Source: Phallusia fumigata
Taxonomy: Eukaryota; Chordata; Ascidiacea; Phlebobranchia; Ascidiidae
NCBI GenBank assembly: GCA_008931825.1
Contig: QXVZ01001620.1
Span: 1-32,799 of the forward strand
Length of the DNA: 32,799 nt
Reading direction: 5' to 3'
The translations under genes were made by a program, and so were the position numbers. Each line of letters opens with the position of its first letter. Within the stretch, counting starts at the first letter, position 1. Under the pieces are notes generated by a model, which was not told the origin of the DNA, did no database searches, and worked only from the letters and a program-made list of their open reading frames with translations. This document shows positions 8,978-19,700 of this stretch, piece by piece.

Positions 8978-11338
8978 ATGGCGAGTTGCTCCTGTTGCCC
9001 GGCATTTCGCCCAAGATACAAGCGTCTTGTGGACAATATCTTTCCCTCAGTGCAATCAGAAGGTTTGGTTCGCAGTGAAATGGAAAAGTTGACCTACTAT
9101 GCTGTCTCTGCACCAGAGAAGTTGGACAGAATTGGTGATTACCTGGCAAGGAGATTAACAAGAGATATTGCACGGAAAAGAGACAAGTCTGTATTTGTGG
9201 CAATGGAAGCCCTTAATCAACTACTTTTAGCATGTCATGCTCAGCAGATAAACTTGTTTGTAGAAAGCTTTTTGAAAATGGTTGCAACACTGTTAGAATC
9301 TGATAACTATGATTTTCAAGCACTTGGAACAAACTCATTTGAAAAGTTTTCCAAAATAGAGGAAGACACTGCTTCATATCACAGGAGGTACGATTTTTTT
9401 GTTTCTAAATTTAGTGCAATGTGTCACAGCAATGAAGACAACCTTGCAGCTCGGAGAAAAATACAACTCCATGGTGTTCATGGATTGAGAGGAGTAATAC
9501 GCAAAACGGTCAGTGATGAGCTGCAGGTCAACATATGGGAGAAACAGCATATGGACAAGATTATTCCATCACTGCTGTACAGCATGCAAAACAGTCAAGA
9601 ACAGAATCCTGCAGACACTGACATGGTTCCAGCTTCTGATGTTGAGCAACCTTCAACACTTGCTGAAGAATCACTGCGTGAGTTACTGTCAAGAGCAGCT
9701 TTTTCCAATGTCCCAGCTGCTATTTACCCTGCATTAGCTCACATGGATAATCATGAGCTTTGGGCACCTGACAATTCCTTTGCTATTAAGTCTTTTAAAA
9801 TTATCATGTACTCCATACAAGGTCAATACAGTCATGTAATTGTCAAACTGCTGCTGGATCACATTGACACACACAACAGTAATGACCAGCCAATTAGAGC
9901 AAGCATACTTGAAGTTTTGTGTGCAATTGTCCCGATTCCAGCATCCACAGCTATTGGACCATCAGTAATTGATGTGTTTAACAGACTATCACAGCATTTG
10001 AGAATTTCAGCAGAATCTACTAATCAAAAAACCTTTCAAACTGCTTTGGTTGAAACAACTGGTGTTCTGTCCAGCGTAGTCCCAGACTACCAAAAACTAG
10101 AGGCAATGTCATTTTATATCAACAGAGCACTTGAAGCAATATCTGATCACGATTTACGGGAAGCAACATCAGCTGACTTAAACTATTCCAGTTTGTTGTT
10201 GCAGTGCATTCAACAAATTTCAAAGACCTACAAAATAAATACTTTATCTTCATTATCATCCAGTTTGTTAGAACCTCTTCTAAAGGTCACTCTAAATGTT
10301 GGTCCAAATGACAGGTTAATTGCACAAAATGTGTTGCTGGTTTTGTTGGACAAAAACAACAACAGAACAAAACTGAAGTTGGTGAACTCGGAGTCTGACA
10401 TTGACCAACTTGGTTTGGTGTCGTCAACTGCAAGCAAGCAAGACAGTGAGTTTTTGGATCATAGATTGCACAGTATTTTCTTGTGGCTCTATGAATGCTT
10501 TACTCTTGAGGATAATACCACTGACAATTTTCAAGCTTTGTACAAACTAGTATCTGTGCTGTGCTTGTCAGTAATGTCACCTGATGTCATTTTAGAGTTG
10601 TGCCGCATCATTTTGGCTGCTCAAAATTCGGTGATAGAGAACAATGGGGAAAGCTTTCAATTAGACAGCAGCCAGCTAACAACTCAACTTCTGTCTTCGA
10701 CAGCTGCATGTGTTTTGGTGCTAGCACATTTGTCAGCTGTGCCAGAATTTCAGCACTACGCCAACCAAGTGATGCTGGAGAGGAACTCTGTTGCACCTCA
10801 AATCATGCCAAATTTCACACCAGGCCGCAAAAGGTTGAATACTCCATTGTTCGATTCCACTTCTTTGTCAAAGATTGTTTTTTCCAGTGCATTGATATCT
10901 GATTCTCTGAGAGGCAGAGGTGGTTTTAATGTAGAAAAATTGAGTCAGCCATTGGCTAGCTATCAGATAGACACTGTAAGTGCAGATGGCCATCGTGGGC
11001 CAGTTGATATTGAATCGATCAATATTGAATTCCCAATTAGTAGAGAAGCCCCATCATTGGCAGCAGTCGGTGTTAAACCTGTTGAAGCTATCACCTACCA
11101 ATATTTCAAGCAGCTTTTCAACAAACCACCTATTTCAAGGAAAGAGCAAATAGAAAAAAATAACAAAGTCGCTGAACATATCAAAAGTGTGCCATTTGAG
11201 CAGTTAATGGCTGAAAGGCCACCGGATCCCTGTGTTATAGCGAGGAACTGGGTAAATCAGGTAATGGAGGCTGAGGATTTTACAGAAGAAGATGATGGCT
11301 TAGAAGCATTGCATTTTCCGTCACTATACGCTTACTGA
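8978..11338 (+). CDS. EFR3: EFR3 homologue, plasma-membrane scaffold for PI4-kinase type III alpha
   Basis: One uninterrupted frame of 786 residues. The N-terminus MASCSCCPAFRPRYKRLVD carries the Cys cluster that is palmitoylated in EFR3 proteins, followed by the conserved blocks YAVSAPEKLDRIGDYLA, LGTNSFEKF, YHRRYDFFVSKFSAMCH and IWEKQHMDKIIPSLL. The rest is alpha-helical, ARM/HEAT-like, with a conserved C-terminal region. In the family, EFR3 anchors PI4KA with TTC7 and hyccin/FAM126 at the plasma membrane to make PI4P. Length is near human EFR3A (821). The start at 8978 is chosen because MASCSCC aligns with the family start and follows a splice acceptor at 8935; the longer open frame upstream crosses that acceptor. 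The CDS is unspliced, unlike the many-exon vertebrate genes, which suggests intron loss or replacement by a retrocopy. I found no AATAAA or ATTAAA between its stop and the EDF1 acceptor at 11861. Confidence 0.94.
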   Translation: MASCSCCPAFRPRYKRLVDNIFPSVQSEGLVRSEMEKLTYYAVSAPEKLDRIGDYLARRLTRDIARKRDKSVFVAMEALNQLLLACHAQQINLFVESFLKMVATLLESDNYDFQALGTNSFEKFSKIEEDTASYHRRYDFFVSKFSAMCHSNEDNLAARRKIQLHGVHGLRGVIRKTVSDELQVNIWEKQHMDKIIPSLLYSMQNSQEQNPADTDMVPASDVEQPSTLAEESLRELLSRAAFSNVPAAIYPALAHMDNHELWAPDNSFAIKSFKIIMYSIQGQYSHVIVKLLLDHIDTHNSNDQPIRASILEVLCAIVPIPASTAIGPSVIDVFNRLSQHLRISAESTNQKTFQTALVETTGVLSSVVPDYQKLEAMSFYINRALEAISDHDLREATSADLNYSSLLLQCIQQISKTYKINTLSSLSSSLLEPLLKVTLNVGPNDRLIAQNVLLVLLDKNNNRTKLKLVNSESDIDQLGLVSSTASKQDSEFLDHRLHSIFLWLYECFTLEDNTTDNFQALYKLVSVLCLSVMSPDVILELCRIILAAQNSVIENNGESFQLDSSQLTTQLLSSTAACVLVLAHLSAVPEFQHYANQVMLERNSVAPQIMPNFTPGRKRLNTPLFDSTSLSKIVFSSALISDSLRGRGGFNVEKLSQPLASYQIDTVSADGHRGPVDIESINIEFPISREAPSLAAVGVKPVEAITYQYFKQLFNKPPISRKEQIEKNNKVAEHIKSVPFEQLMAERPPDPCVIARNWVNQVMEAEDFTEEDDGLEALHFPSLYAY

Positions 11339-11894
11339 ACTTGTGTGTGATTAACTAGAAAAGGTTAGCTACCTGTCTTACTGGTAAAAACACTGGTTAC
11401 ATTGTAGTAAGTTGCAGAAAAACAACCATTGTTTCAATGATTTGGCTGGCGTTTTAGTTGTTTACATCAATACTTTCTGTTCTAGTAACTATTTCTCGTC
11501 ATGTTCTTATCCCTATTGTGTAGGTGCGATGTACTGTTTATCTATGTATTTTAAACATATTTTTCATAACTACAGAGTAAAAAATTCTTGCTATAAATCT
11601 CTTTATTTCATGGTAAAACTTTTAACATGTGAGTGTGACAGTATTCGATTTGATAAAATTCCAGCTTTACCAACACAGCTTATATATTTGTGCAATATGT
11701 AAAAAAAGGATGTTAAATAGCTTTTCGTGATTTTGTTCAGTGAATTGTGGTAAATGCTGATTGTTAAAAAAGGCACATTTTTGCTTCTTTTTTTGTTTGT
11801 TTTTCCCAAACATGGACTAGTTGTTGTCCTGTTTAATCACTGTGCTTTGTGCTGTTCGCAGAATTACTCCTAGGGTGTATTAAGGCAAGCTGAA
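11339..11894 (+). other. EFR3 3' UTR and EDF1 leader
   Basis: AT-rich spacer of 556 bp with no conserved coding frame; the short open frame at 11412-11702 looks like chance. By eye it holds neither AATAAA nor ATTAAA. A good acceptor, TGTGCTGTTCGCAG, ends at 11861, 33 bases before the EDF1 ATG, with no obvious partner donor. Confidence 0.45.
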
Positions 11895-12335
11895 ATGCAA
11901 AGCAATACTGACTGGGACACTGTTACTTACCTGCGTAAGTCGAAACCTGCACCTGGTGCTGCAAAATCAAGTCAAGCTGTCAATGCTGCCCTCAGGCGAG
12001 GTGAAGATGTAGAGACAAGGCAAAAGTTTGCAGCAGGTACCAACAAGAAAGCAGTAACAAGCAAGAACACAGCAAAACTTGATCGCGAAACGGAGGAGCT
12101 GCATCATGATAAGATATCTCTTGATGTTGGCAGGTTGATTCAGAAGGGGCGTCAGCAAAAAAATCTTACCCAGAAGGAGTTGGCTACCAAGATCAATGAA
12201 AAAGCGCAGGTTATTAATGAATATGAAAGCGGCAAAGCAATACCCAATAACCAAGTGATGGGCAAAATTGAAAGGGCAATTGGAATTAAGCTGAGAGGAA
12301 AAGACAAAGGTTTGCCTTTTGCACAGAAGAAATAA
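11895..12335 (+). CDS. EDF1: EDF1/MBF1, multiprotein bridging factor 1
   Basis: A 146-residue uninterrupted frame, close to human EDF1 (148). It opens with the family signature SDWDTVTxLRK in the form [15 protein letters not shown], then [20 protein letters not shown] and [15 protein letters not shown] in the MBF1 N-terminal region. A Cro/C1-type helix-turn-helix follows at about 77-135 ([49 protein letters not shown]). MBF1 proteins bridge bZIP or nuclear-receptor activators and TBP, and also bind ribosomes at collisions, preventing frameshifting and recruiting quality-control factors. The start is the first ATG after the acceptor at 11861. The stop codon lies inside a perfect AATAAA (12331-12336). 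Human EDF1 is split by introns; this copy has none. Confidence 0.96.
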   Translation: MQSNTDWDTVTYLRKSKPAPGAAKSSQAVNAALRRGEDVETRQKFAAGTNKKAVTSKNTAKLDRETEELHHDKISLDVGRLIQKGRQQKNLTQKELATKINEKAQVINEYESGKAIPNNQVMGKIERAIGIKLRGKDKGLPFAQKK

Positions 12336-12981
12336 ACTGTCTTGGATTGAAAACTCCTCAGGTCAATTTCTGATTTAGCATTACATGGTTGCAGAAAACA
12401 TATGATTAATGTATATTTGCTGGGGTGTTAGAGGATTTGGAAAAATATAAATCATTTTGTGTTTGCTTTGAATGAATTGTTTGCTCTGCTACACTTGCTG
12501 AATGTAATGGTGCTAGTTCAGTTACTTAAAAGTTGCTTTTACTTTTCAGGCTTACCAACAACAAAAAAATCATAAACATACCACTTGTACAGTTTTGCTG
12601 CTGTCTTGTTGTTGTGAAACACTGTTCAAATGGAAAATGTAAATTGCTTCAGTCTTTAATGTTAAACCCATCCATAACATATAATGTTTTGTATCCAATT
12701 TAGAACTGGTTTCAATGCTTTTTGTGTTACCATTTATGCAACATTGATGCAGTAGCAAACTCACAGTAGTTCGCTAACTGCAGGTCTGGACCTATTTTAA
12801 AGAACTGACATGACTCATTGCAATGCATTGTATGTTTATTGCCACCTGTGTGTTAAGTCATAGCCATTGAGGCTTACTTCCTGTGTCTTGTTTAAAGGTC
12901 TAAAAGTAGTTAAACACAAAGATAAAGGTGTAAAAATTCTAGATAAATTTTTTTCTGCTGTGTTGTTGAAACACTGAAGGT
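12336..12981 (+). other. Spacer between EDF1 and ENSA, no gene seen
   Basis: About 650 bp of AT-rich sequence presumed to hold the EDF1 3' UTR and the ENSA leader. I see no conserved frame in either strand. Just upstream of the ENSA ATG a T-rich tract at about 12947-12970 is followed by CTGAAG (to 12979), a weak acceptor candidate. Confidence 0.35.
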
Positions 12982-14031
12982 ATGTCAAGTGAAGAATCCA
13001 CAGAGTTCAAACAGCCTGCTTCAGCAGTTGTAAGTTGACAATGGTCCTTGATTAATTTTATTAACCAATGCTGGAGCTAACCATTTCATGTTTAAAGGAC
13101 ATTGAAAAGCAACAGGAGGAAATGCTTAAGAGCAAATATGGCAACCTGAAACCAAAGGCAGGATCAAGCATGTTGCAGAAACGAATGAACCAAAAGGTGA
13201 GGTCATACTTTATTTATGGCTGTCACCTAACATGCATGTGTAAACATATAGTTCCTACTGCTTGACAAGCTAGGATATAATCATAGCATGCAAGACTTTA
13301 CATGAATGTAGTATGCTAACATGTAAGAAGTTGTCTGCACTTGAAATGTTAAAGACAAGAGCGTTGATGTGAAAAACTTTTAAATAGTCATTTCCACATG
13401 TTTCAATGGAGAATTGTAAATAAGCCTGTGTGAGCAATGTATACATACAAGTCAATTGTGTTTCTTGCATTCTAGTTAAATTGATCTGATTAAATGCTAA
13501 TACCATGGTTTTAGTAATTGCTTTCCCATTTATTTCCAGTAATTTTGCTTGTCCCATGACAGAAAACTTCACAAACAAATTACCTTAATACCTAAGGTTA
13601 TGAATTATGATGCACACTTTTTTTGCCATCTGACTAGGCAAACATAGTTTTTATCATAGAATTTGCCAAGGATGGATTTTTTTATTTTACTGGAGCTTGC
13701 TTTATCATGCTTTTTTGTCAACTAATCATGCCAATTGTTAGAAAACCAACCTTCTTTAGGGCACCCAGAAAATCATATGCTAATGCAATTTTAAAATATT
13801 GATTGGGTATTTACATGTGAAACGATGTGCAATTTCTACTCTGCTGCTTTCCAGAAATACTTCGACTCGGGCGATTACAACATGGCGCGCGCACAAATGA
13901 ACAAGCCGAGGGGTGTGCCTGAGAATAAGCAACTGAAGCAAGTTACTGGCGACCATATGCCAACGCCGGAAGAGATACCTCGGGTAAGGAAAGCCTCGCA
14001 AAGCAACCTCGTCATGTCCAACTCCTCATAA
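12982..14031 (+). CDS. ENSA: ENSA/ARPP-19 (alpha-endosulfine family), PP2A-B55 inhibitor
   Basis: Three exons with consensus borders, 12982-13029, 13098-13196 and 13855-14031, encode 107 residues in continuous frame. The family core [15 protein letters not shown] starts exon 3; the Ser in FDSGDY (residue 54) is the Greatwall/MASTL phosphorylation site that turns the protein into an inhibitor of PP2A-B55 during mitotic entry. The conserved [12 protein letters not shown] follows, and a basic [10 protein letters not shown] near the C-terminus carries the PKA site (Ser97). Upstream, [19 protein letters not shown] and MLQKRMNQ match the endosulfine N-terminal half. Vertebrates have two paralogues (ENSA, ARPP19); this sequence alone does not say which, and a single pre-duplication gene is likely. 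The second intron (13197-13854) holds no recognisable gene. The very short first exon is the least certain part. Confidence 0.94.
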
Positions 14032-14896
14032 ACGGCCGGAGTCTCCGAGCTGAAACAAACAATTTGAAGGCTGGTGTTTTATTCGTTTTTGTCACACAAT
14101 CCTCCGCGCCCCCATGCAAAAGACAGCGTTGGTTTAAGAAAAACCTAGCCTTTTGTCAGCATTTTGGCAACGCCTCTGTCTAGAGCTTTCCCCTCAAAAT
14201 CCAGAAAGCTGTCGTTTAATCTTGTTAACTGCCGAACAGCACAGGTTAATGCTGTGCATTTTTATAGAACTCTTACTTTTAGAATGTTCGGCGATTTGCG
14301 CTTTGAAGCGGAAATGATTAAAACTTTCGTCGTGTGTTTTGCGTCGTATGCGAACAACGTTAAGTCGTTTGGTCTATCACAATGTGTACATAGATTTAGT
14401 GTGTCAATGTTGTTATGCGCCGGTTGGGCTTTGGTGCCTACGCCTGTTTTAAGCGACTTTCTGATTGGACCGTTTGGCCTAAACCAATTCACACTTACTA
14501 ACAGTAACTTGTTTGAGATTTTAAGTTTGTTACTCGGTTGTGAAAATAACGTATTTTGTGAAACATTTGTTCCCTAAACTGCCGATGTGTCATTGTGCCT
14601 CAGTGATAAGGTATTGTCCGAAATACCCGTTTTAACGCTTCTTTAAAGTTGCTGTTGTTCTGTATCGATTTTGCGTTCTTACGAATTACAGGTAATTTAA
14701 TTAAGTGTGATCTTGAAATGCAAAGGCGACAGAAGCCAATGAAAGTGTAAGGGTGCTGGGCAATTTATTCCAAACCGAAAATGCCAAACCCCACAATATC
14801 TCTAAAAAAGTACATGAAGTATGTGATGCATTGTAGACCTCATCTCGTTTCAGTGTCAAATTTGATTGAGGTTTTGCACCGCGCTCCCCTATGTGT
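14032..14896. other. Intergenic/3' region after ENSA, nothing recognised
   Basis: Contains the ENSA 3' UTR and anonymous sequence. An open frame at about 14164-14577 begins at TTG rather than ATG and has no recognisable domain, so I do not call it a gene. Confidence 0.4.
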
Positions 14897-14904
14897 GTTA
14901 GAAC

Positions 14905-15508
14905 TAGGGATGGGCCGAACCGAGCCGGAACCCGAGTACTCGGTACCGAGCATCGCAATTTTTGATGCTCGGTGCTCGGCCGAACAGTCGCACGAATTAG
15001 GCCGAGCATTAGATATAAAATACAAATTAAAACCCGATATAAATTACGCTTATTAGTGACGGCGATGTGTCGTATTATACGGTTAACGTTCGTTTGTGGG
15101 TAGGTTTATCAGATTGTTATTGACGGATTTATTCACTGCTAACGTACGAAAGTAGTGTTCCATTTTTTAAAGGTCCCCAAGAATATTGGAGACTGTTTTT
15201 AAAAACGTCAAAGAGTGGAAACACGCATACTTTAAAGTGTTTTTAATTAGTTGCTGTTGCTACTCAAAAAAACATGGGTGTTTCACTTAGCGTTGGCTTG
15301 CCTCACATATTCTACAGAAGGGGCCTCTAGAGCTTAAAAACGGCCCTGGTGGCTAGATATGGGACCTTGAAAAAGTAAAAGCTACAATGTAAATGGGAAC
15401 GTTTGTGACGTCACAATACACCGAGCGTGCTCGGCCGAGCACCGAGCGTTAACGTGAGATGCTCGGTGCTCGACCAAACCCCCCACTTGCAGTTTTGGCC
15501 CATCCCTA
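14905..15508. mobile_element. Non-autonomous hAT element, 604 bp, perfect ends
   Basis: Terminal inverted repeats TAGGGATGGGCC and GGCCCATCCCTA bound the element, and an exact 8-bp target duplication, GTTAGAAC, flanks it at 14897-14904 and 15509-15516. An 8-bp duplication with this kind of end defines the hAT superfamily. Both ends carry GC-rich subterminal palindromes (CCGAGCATC with GATGCTCGG on the left, repeated GCTCGG/CCGAGC units on the right). No transposase frame is present. Intact ends and an identical duplication suggest a fairly recent insertion. Confidence 0.93.
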
Positions 15509-15660
15509 GTTAGAACCTCAACGATCGCAGTGCACGGTTTACTTAAACAAAGCAATATGACACAGAAAAGATATACCTTGGCGCGCCAGTAGTCTCGCGG
15601 GCCATGGAAACCCCCAACATCGATCTGTTGCCCAATTAGCAAGATTTTATTTAGCTAATC

Positions 15661-16084
15661 CAGTGGTCGGCAAGCCGTGGGCCGCCCAGTACTTTCAAGT
15701 GGGCCGCGGAAACCTTAAATATGTGGGCCGCGTGGTGTATAGGAGCTGGATCCTGACGCGATGGCGGGGCCAAAACGCGGAGTCGTACTCCATTGCACCA
15801 CATTTATACGGTGATTATTTCACATGACAAATAAATGTTATGTAGGGATGCATTGTGATGAAACAAACAATAGTTATTTGACAAAAACAAAATAATTGTT
15901 ATGTAACAAAAAGTCTGAAACACATGAATTGCAATGCAGTGTACACGACATGAATTTAATTGGCGAAACTAACTTGTCTCAGTCATCTCGTATTAGTTTG
16001 TACAGAACGTTTTATGCTGTGTGGGCCTCCAGTTAAGATTAAATGGAGAATTTGGGCCTTCGTAAAAAAGTTTGCCGACCACTG
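15661..16084. mobile_element. Non-autonomous hAT element, 424 bp, second family
   Basis: Ends CAGTGGTCGGCAA and TTGCCGACCACTG are perfect inverted repeats, flanked by the exact 8-bp duplication AGCTAATC (15653-15660 and 16085-16092). Short GTGGGCCGC-type motifs recur near the left end. There is no transposase frame. Its ends differ from those of the element 150 bp to the left, so two distinct hAT families inserted side by side. Confidence 0.92.
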
Positions 16085-16092
16085 AGCTAATC

Positions 16093-16726
16093 CAACATGT
16101 GCATCTGGCGATGCGTGCCGAACGCAATGCAGCCACATTCAGTTAATTATACCACTTTGCGTTTAAAGTCGGCAAACTATGAACCTGGTTTGTTGCAAAT
16201 CATTGGGGTAGTTTATACAAACGCCATATACCTATACAAAAGCTAAAAAAATGCACAACCAAATTTACCCATGATTGCGTAAACGAAAAACTTTAGCTTT
16301 TGATTCATGCATCAATAAAATCTTTGCGTACTATTCGATGATCTGCTAAAAATCTATTTGCGCCTGCAACGGATTTATTTGTACCGCACAATTTTGTTAT
16401 CTTCAGCTACCAAAGTTTACCCCAAGTTGCCAAATTTGCATAAACTTCGACACGGCATGAATTTTGTTACTGCGATTCTTTGTATTGGAACAAATCGTTT
16501 CTTAAAAACAACAAACAACTAAAATATGAATACTTCAAAGACCTAATAGTTTTTGGCCACCTCGTAGAACGAAATAATGACCCTACCCTAATTGAAACCC
16601 AATTAATCAAGATATATCCCAAAAAATATCTCTATGTATACAGTCCTCATGGTCTATGCCTAAAGTGACATCAGCAGCAATGCAACAGTACAATATAATG
16701 TAATTAAAGAGCTTCCAACGCGCCGA
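16093..16726. other. 3' flank of the TSR-protease gene
   Basis: No conserved coding frame. On the minus strand this is the 3' UTR and downstream region of the protease gene. A minus-strand AATAAA (TTTATT at 16374-16379) lies about 350 bp past the stop codon and is the best poly(A) signal candidate I see. Confidence 0.4.
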
Positions 16727-19700
16727 TCAGCGACACGCAGTAAAGGCGGTTTGAGCAGGAATCGAAGTTTGAGTGCGGATCCAAGCTTCATAAGATCGCA
16801 CTCGTGCGTACATGCCAGGCGTTTTGGCTCCTCCACAATTTTTGTCACCGAAAGACGTGATGCCGGCCACGAACCAAGCGCAGTTCGTACATCTCTGACA
16901 CATGAGCGGACCTCCGCTGTCGCCCTGTACAATGTAAAAACAAGTTGGGAATGGACACGAGAATAGTTTCCGCTGAACTCCTCTTGTGGGCTGCAATGCC
17001 GTGGTTTGCAAAGTTATGTTCCTCACTTCAATCATCTTCTCAAAAGCTAAGCCTTGCATTGTTTAGAAGCGGAATAAGCTACCCAGCACAGTCTATATTG
17101 AACAGACTCTTAAAACACCGCTGTAATTTTTATTCAAATAAGTTTGAAAGACTGGTCAAACTCACGTTACACGTGTCCACGCCTCCTCGCACAGCTCCCG
17201 CGCAAATGTGACTGGCCTCATCGAAGGTTGCGCGTTGACTGTACGCGTTGTGACACACATCATGTTCGAGAATCCTCAGATCCACCTCCATCAAGGTATT
17301 AGGCGTCCCGGCGTTTTCCGCCACTGAATGAACGAAACCGTAGGTCAGGACCGGTATCATTTTTTAGTTTCATATTAACGCTCACTGTCCGTTTTACGGT
17401 TTCATTATGATTTCTGATGGAGATTTAACGCAAATTGACTCTTTGAAACAAGAAAGTTGAAACAGTTTAAAATTTTTTTTAACTTTTGTCAAATGATATC
17501 CGATGTCTGTCGCACAGCTGATGTTAAAACTAGCAAAAAATTCTGACCGTCCCTGCCTCAGTGAAAAATCAAATAATCGAGTAAATATACAGGTGTGTGA
17601 AATAATTATNAAAAACAAGTTGGGAATGGACACGAGAATAGATTCCGCGGAACTCCTCTTGTGGGCTGCAATGCCGTGGTTTGCAAAGTTACGTTCCTCA
17701 CTTCAATCACCTTTTCAAAAGCTAAGCCTTGCATTGTTTGGAAGCGGAATATGCTACGCAGCACAGTCCATATTGAACAGACTTTCAAAACACCGCTGTA
17801 ATTTTTATTCAAATAAGTTGTCAAACTCACGTTACACGTGTCCACGCCTCCTCGCACAGCTCCCGCGCAAATGTGACTGGCCTCATCGAAGGTTGCTCGT
17901 TGACTGTACGCGTTGTGACACACATCATGTTCGAGAATCCTCAGATCCACCTCCATCAAGGTATTTGGCGTCCCGGCGTTTTCTGCCACTGAATAAACAA
18001 AACCGTAGGTCAGGATCGGCATCATTTTTTAGTTTCATATTAACGCCCACTGTCCGTTTTACGGTTTCATTGTGATTTCTGATAGAGATTTAACGCAAAT
18101 TGACCCTTTGAAACAAGAAAGTTAAACATTTAAAAAAAATGTTAACTTTTCGACAATGATATCTGACGTCTGTCGCACACCTGCTGTCAAAACTAGCAAA
18201 AAAATTCTGACCGTCCCTGCCTCAGTGAAAAATCAAATAATCGGATAAATATACAGGTGGGTGAAAAAATTATACCGTAACGTTGCAACAAAATCTATTT
18301 AGACACACATAACATGCTTAAAACGTTGTCGAATACAGTATTGCCTAGACTTACGTTTTCCCCATCCAGCGGCGACGCACATGTTGCCAACCAACGCTGT
18401 TTCTCCATGTGGAAGACAAATCGGTCGTACGTATGTGCCGATGTTCACAGCTTGTGACAGCTGCAAAAATGAAAGCAACTCAAGATTAGTCGGGGTTGGG
18501 CCTCCGCCAACTAAACCAAACATGATTATCAGTGGTGCAATGGTCTAATTCCAAGCTGTAGCAACTGATTTGTACGCATCCTAATTGTTTACAGTCTAAA
18601 CTTTCAAAATGATTTCGGCCAAACCACTGTGATTGTTAAGACTAAATGCGACAAAAACGTTACGCGCTTTATAAAATTAAAATCGTTTGGTGTCGAAAGT
18701 ATGTGCAGAAAAGTGAACTTGCTTAGCGAGCTAGCATTTAAAGAGCATTAAATGTAATTATATTTCATCTGCTGAACGGCGGTTTCAGAAAAGATAATAT
18801 AGGCGATGGTACAGTAGTTGTTGAACGTTTTTGAACTTTTGCATAACGGCTCTCTTGCGTTACTATTTAAACGCACAAAACGTAAAAAAGATCTATTTTT
18901 AACAATCATTTATTGTAATGAAGCTAAGCCAGTTCACGGCCTACACTTGCTTGATCGCCATCAGTTCCTAAATCTCAGCCCTATCTCGGATCATAATCAA
19001 AACAGCCTGTAGTTCTAAATCCAGCAATACCAATTACAGAAGTCTAAAGGCGGTTTCCTAATACTGCTCTGTGGGCTCTTATCTTACCCGCACACCCCGA
19101 TGAGAAGTCAAAATGTGTGTAGAATCTTTTGTTTTGATAATGGCGCTTGCATTTGTACACCTTTTATAGTTGTACATGGCGCATTCACACAGCTGCCTAC
19201 TTGCTTCATTGCTTCAAAAGCTCATGAACATAAAATATCTGCCTGTCGTCAAAACACAGCCACTTACCCGGAGAAGGGCGACGTCGTGTTTTGGGAAAGT
19301 GTATGAAGGATGTATGATGACTTGGGAAACCGACCTAACTTGGACGTTTGGACTGTTTTCGTTAAACAGCAAAGTTCCAAACTTTGCGGAGATGGCACTG
19401 GGTTGCACACCACTAAACAAAAAACGTCACTGTCGTTTTGTTACCCATCAATACTGGTCTAATTAGGCACATTGTCCAGTTATAAGTTACACTTCTTTAA
19501 AGTTAAAAAATGTATCTTTATTAAAATATTAGCGAAACGCAATCTTTTGAGGTAGCTATTGCCGTTCCACATACCCTTAAACCATTGTTTTGCCTGACGA
19601 AAAACGGAGCTGTGGAAATTTTATTTTGTGAATAAACTGGGTCAGCCTATAGCAATCAGCGAATGAGGTCGTTTCGGTAAGCTGGATAATTGTTTTGTAG

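Noticed and set aside
11412-11702. 96-codon frame in the EFR3 3' region
   Set aside because: Composition is that of translated AT-rich UTR, with no conserved pattern.
14164-14577. 137-codon open frame after ENSA
   Set aside because: It begins at TTG, has no recognisable domain, and lies in anonymous AT-rich sequence.
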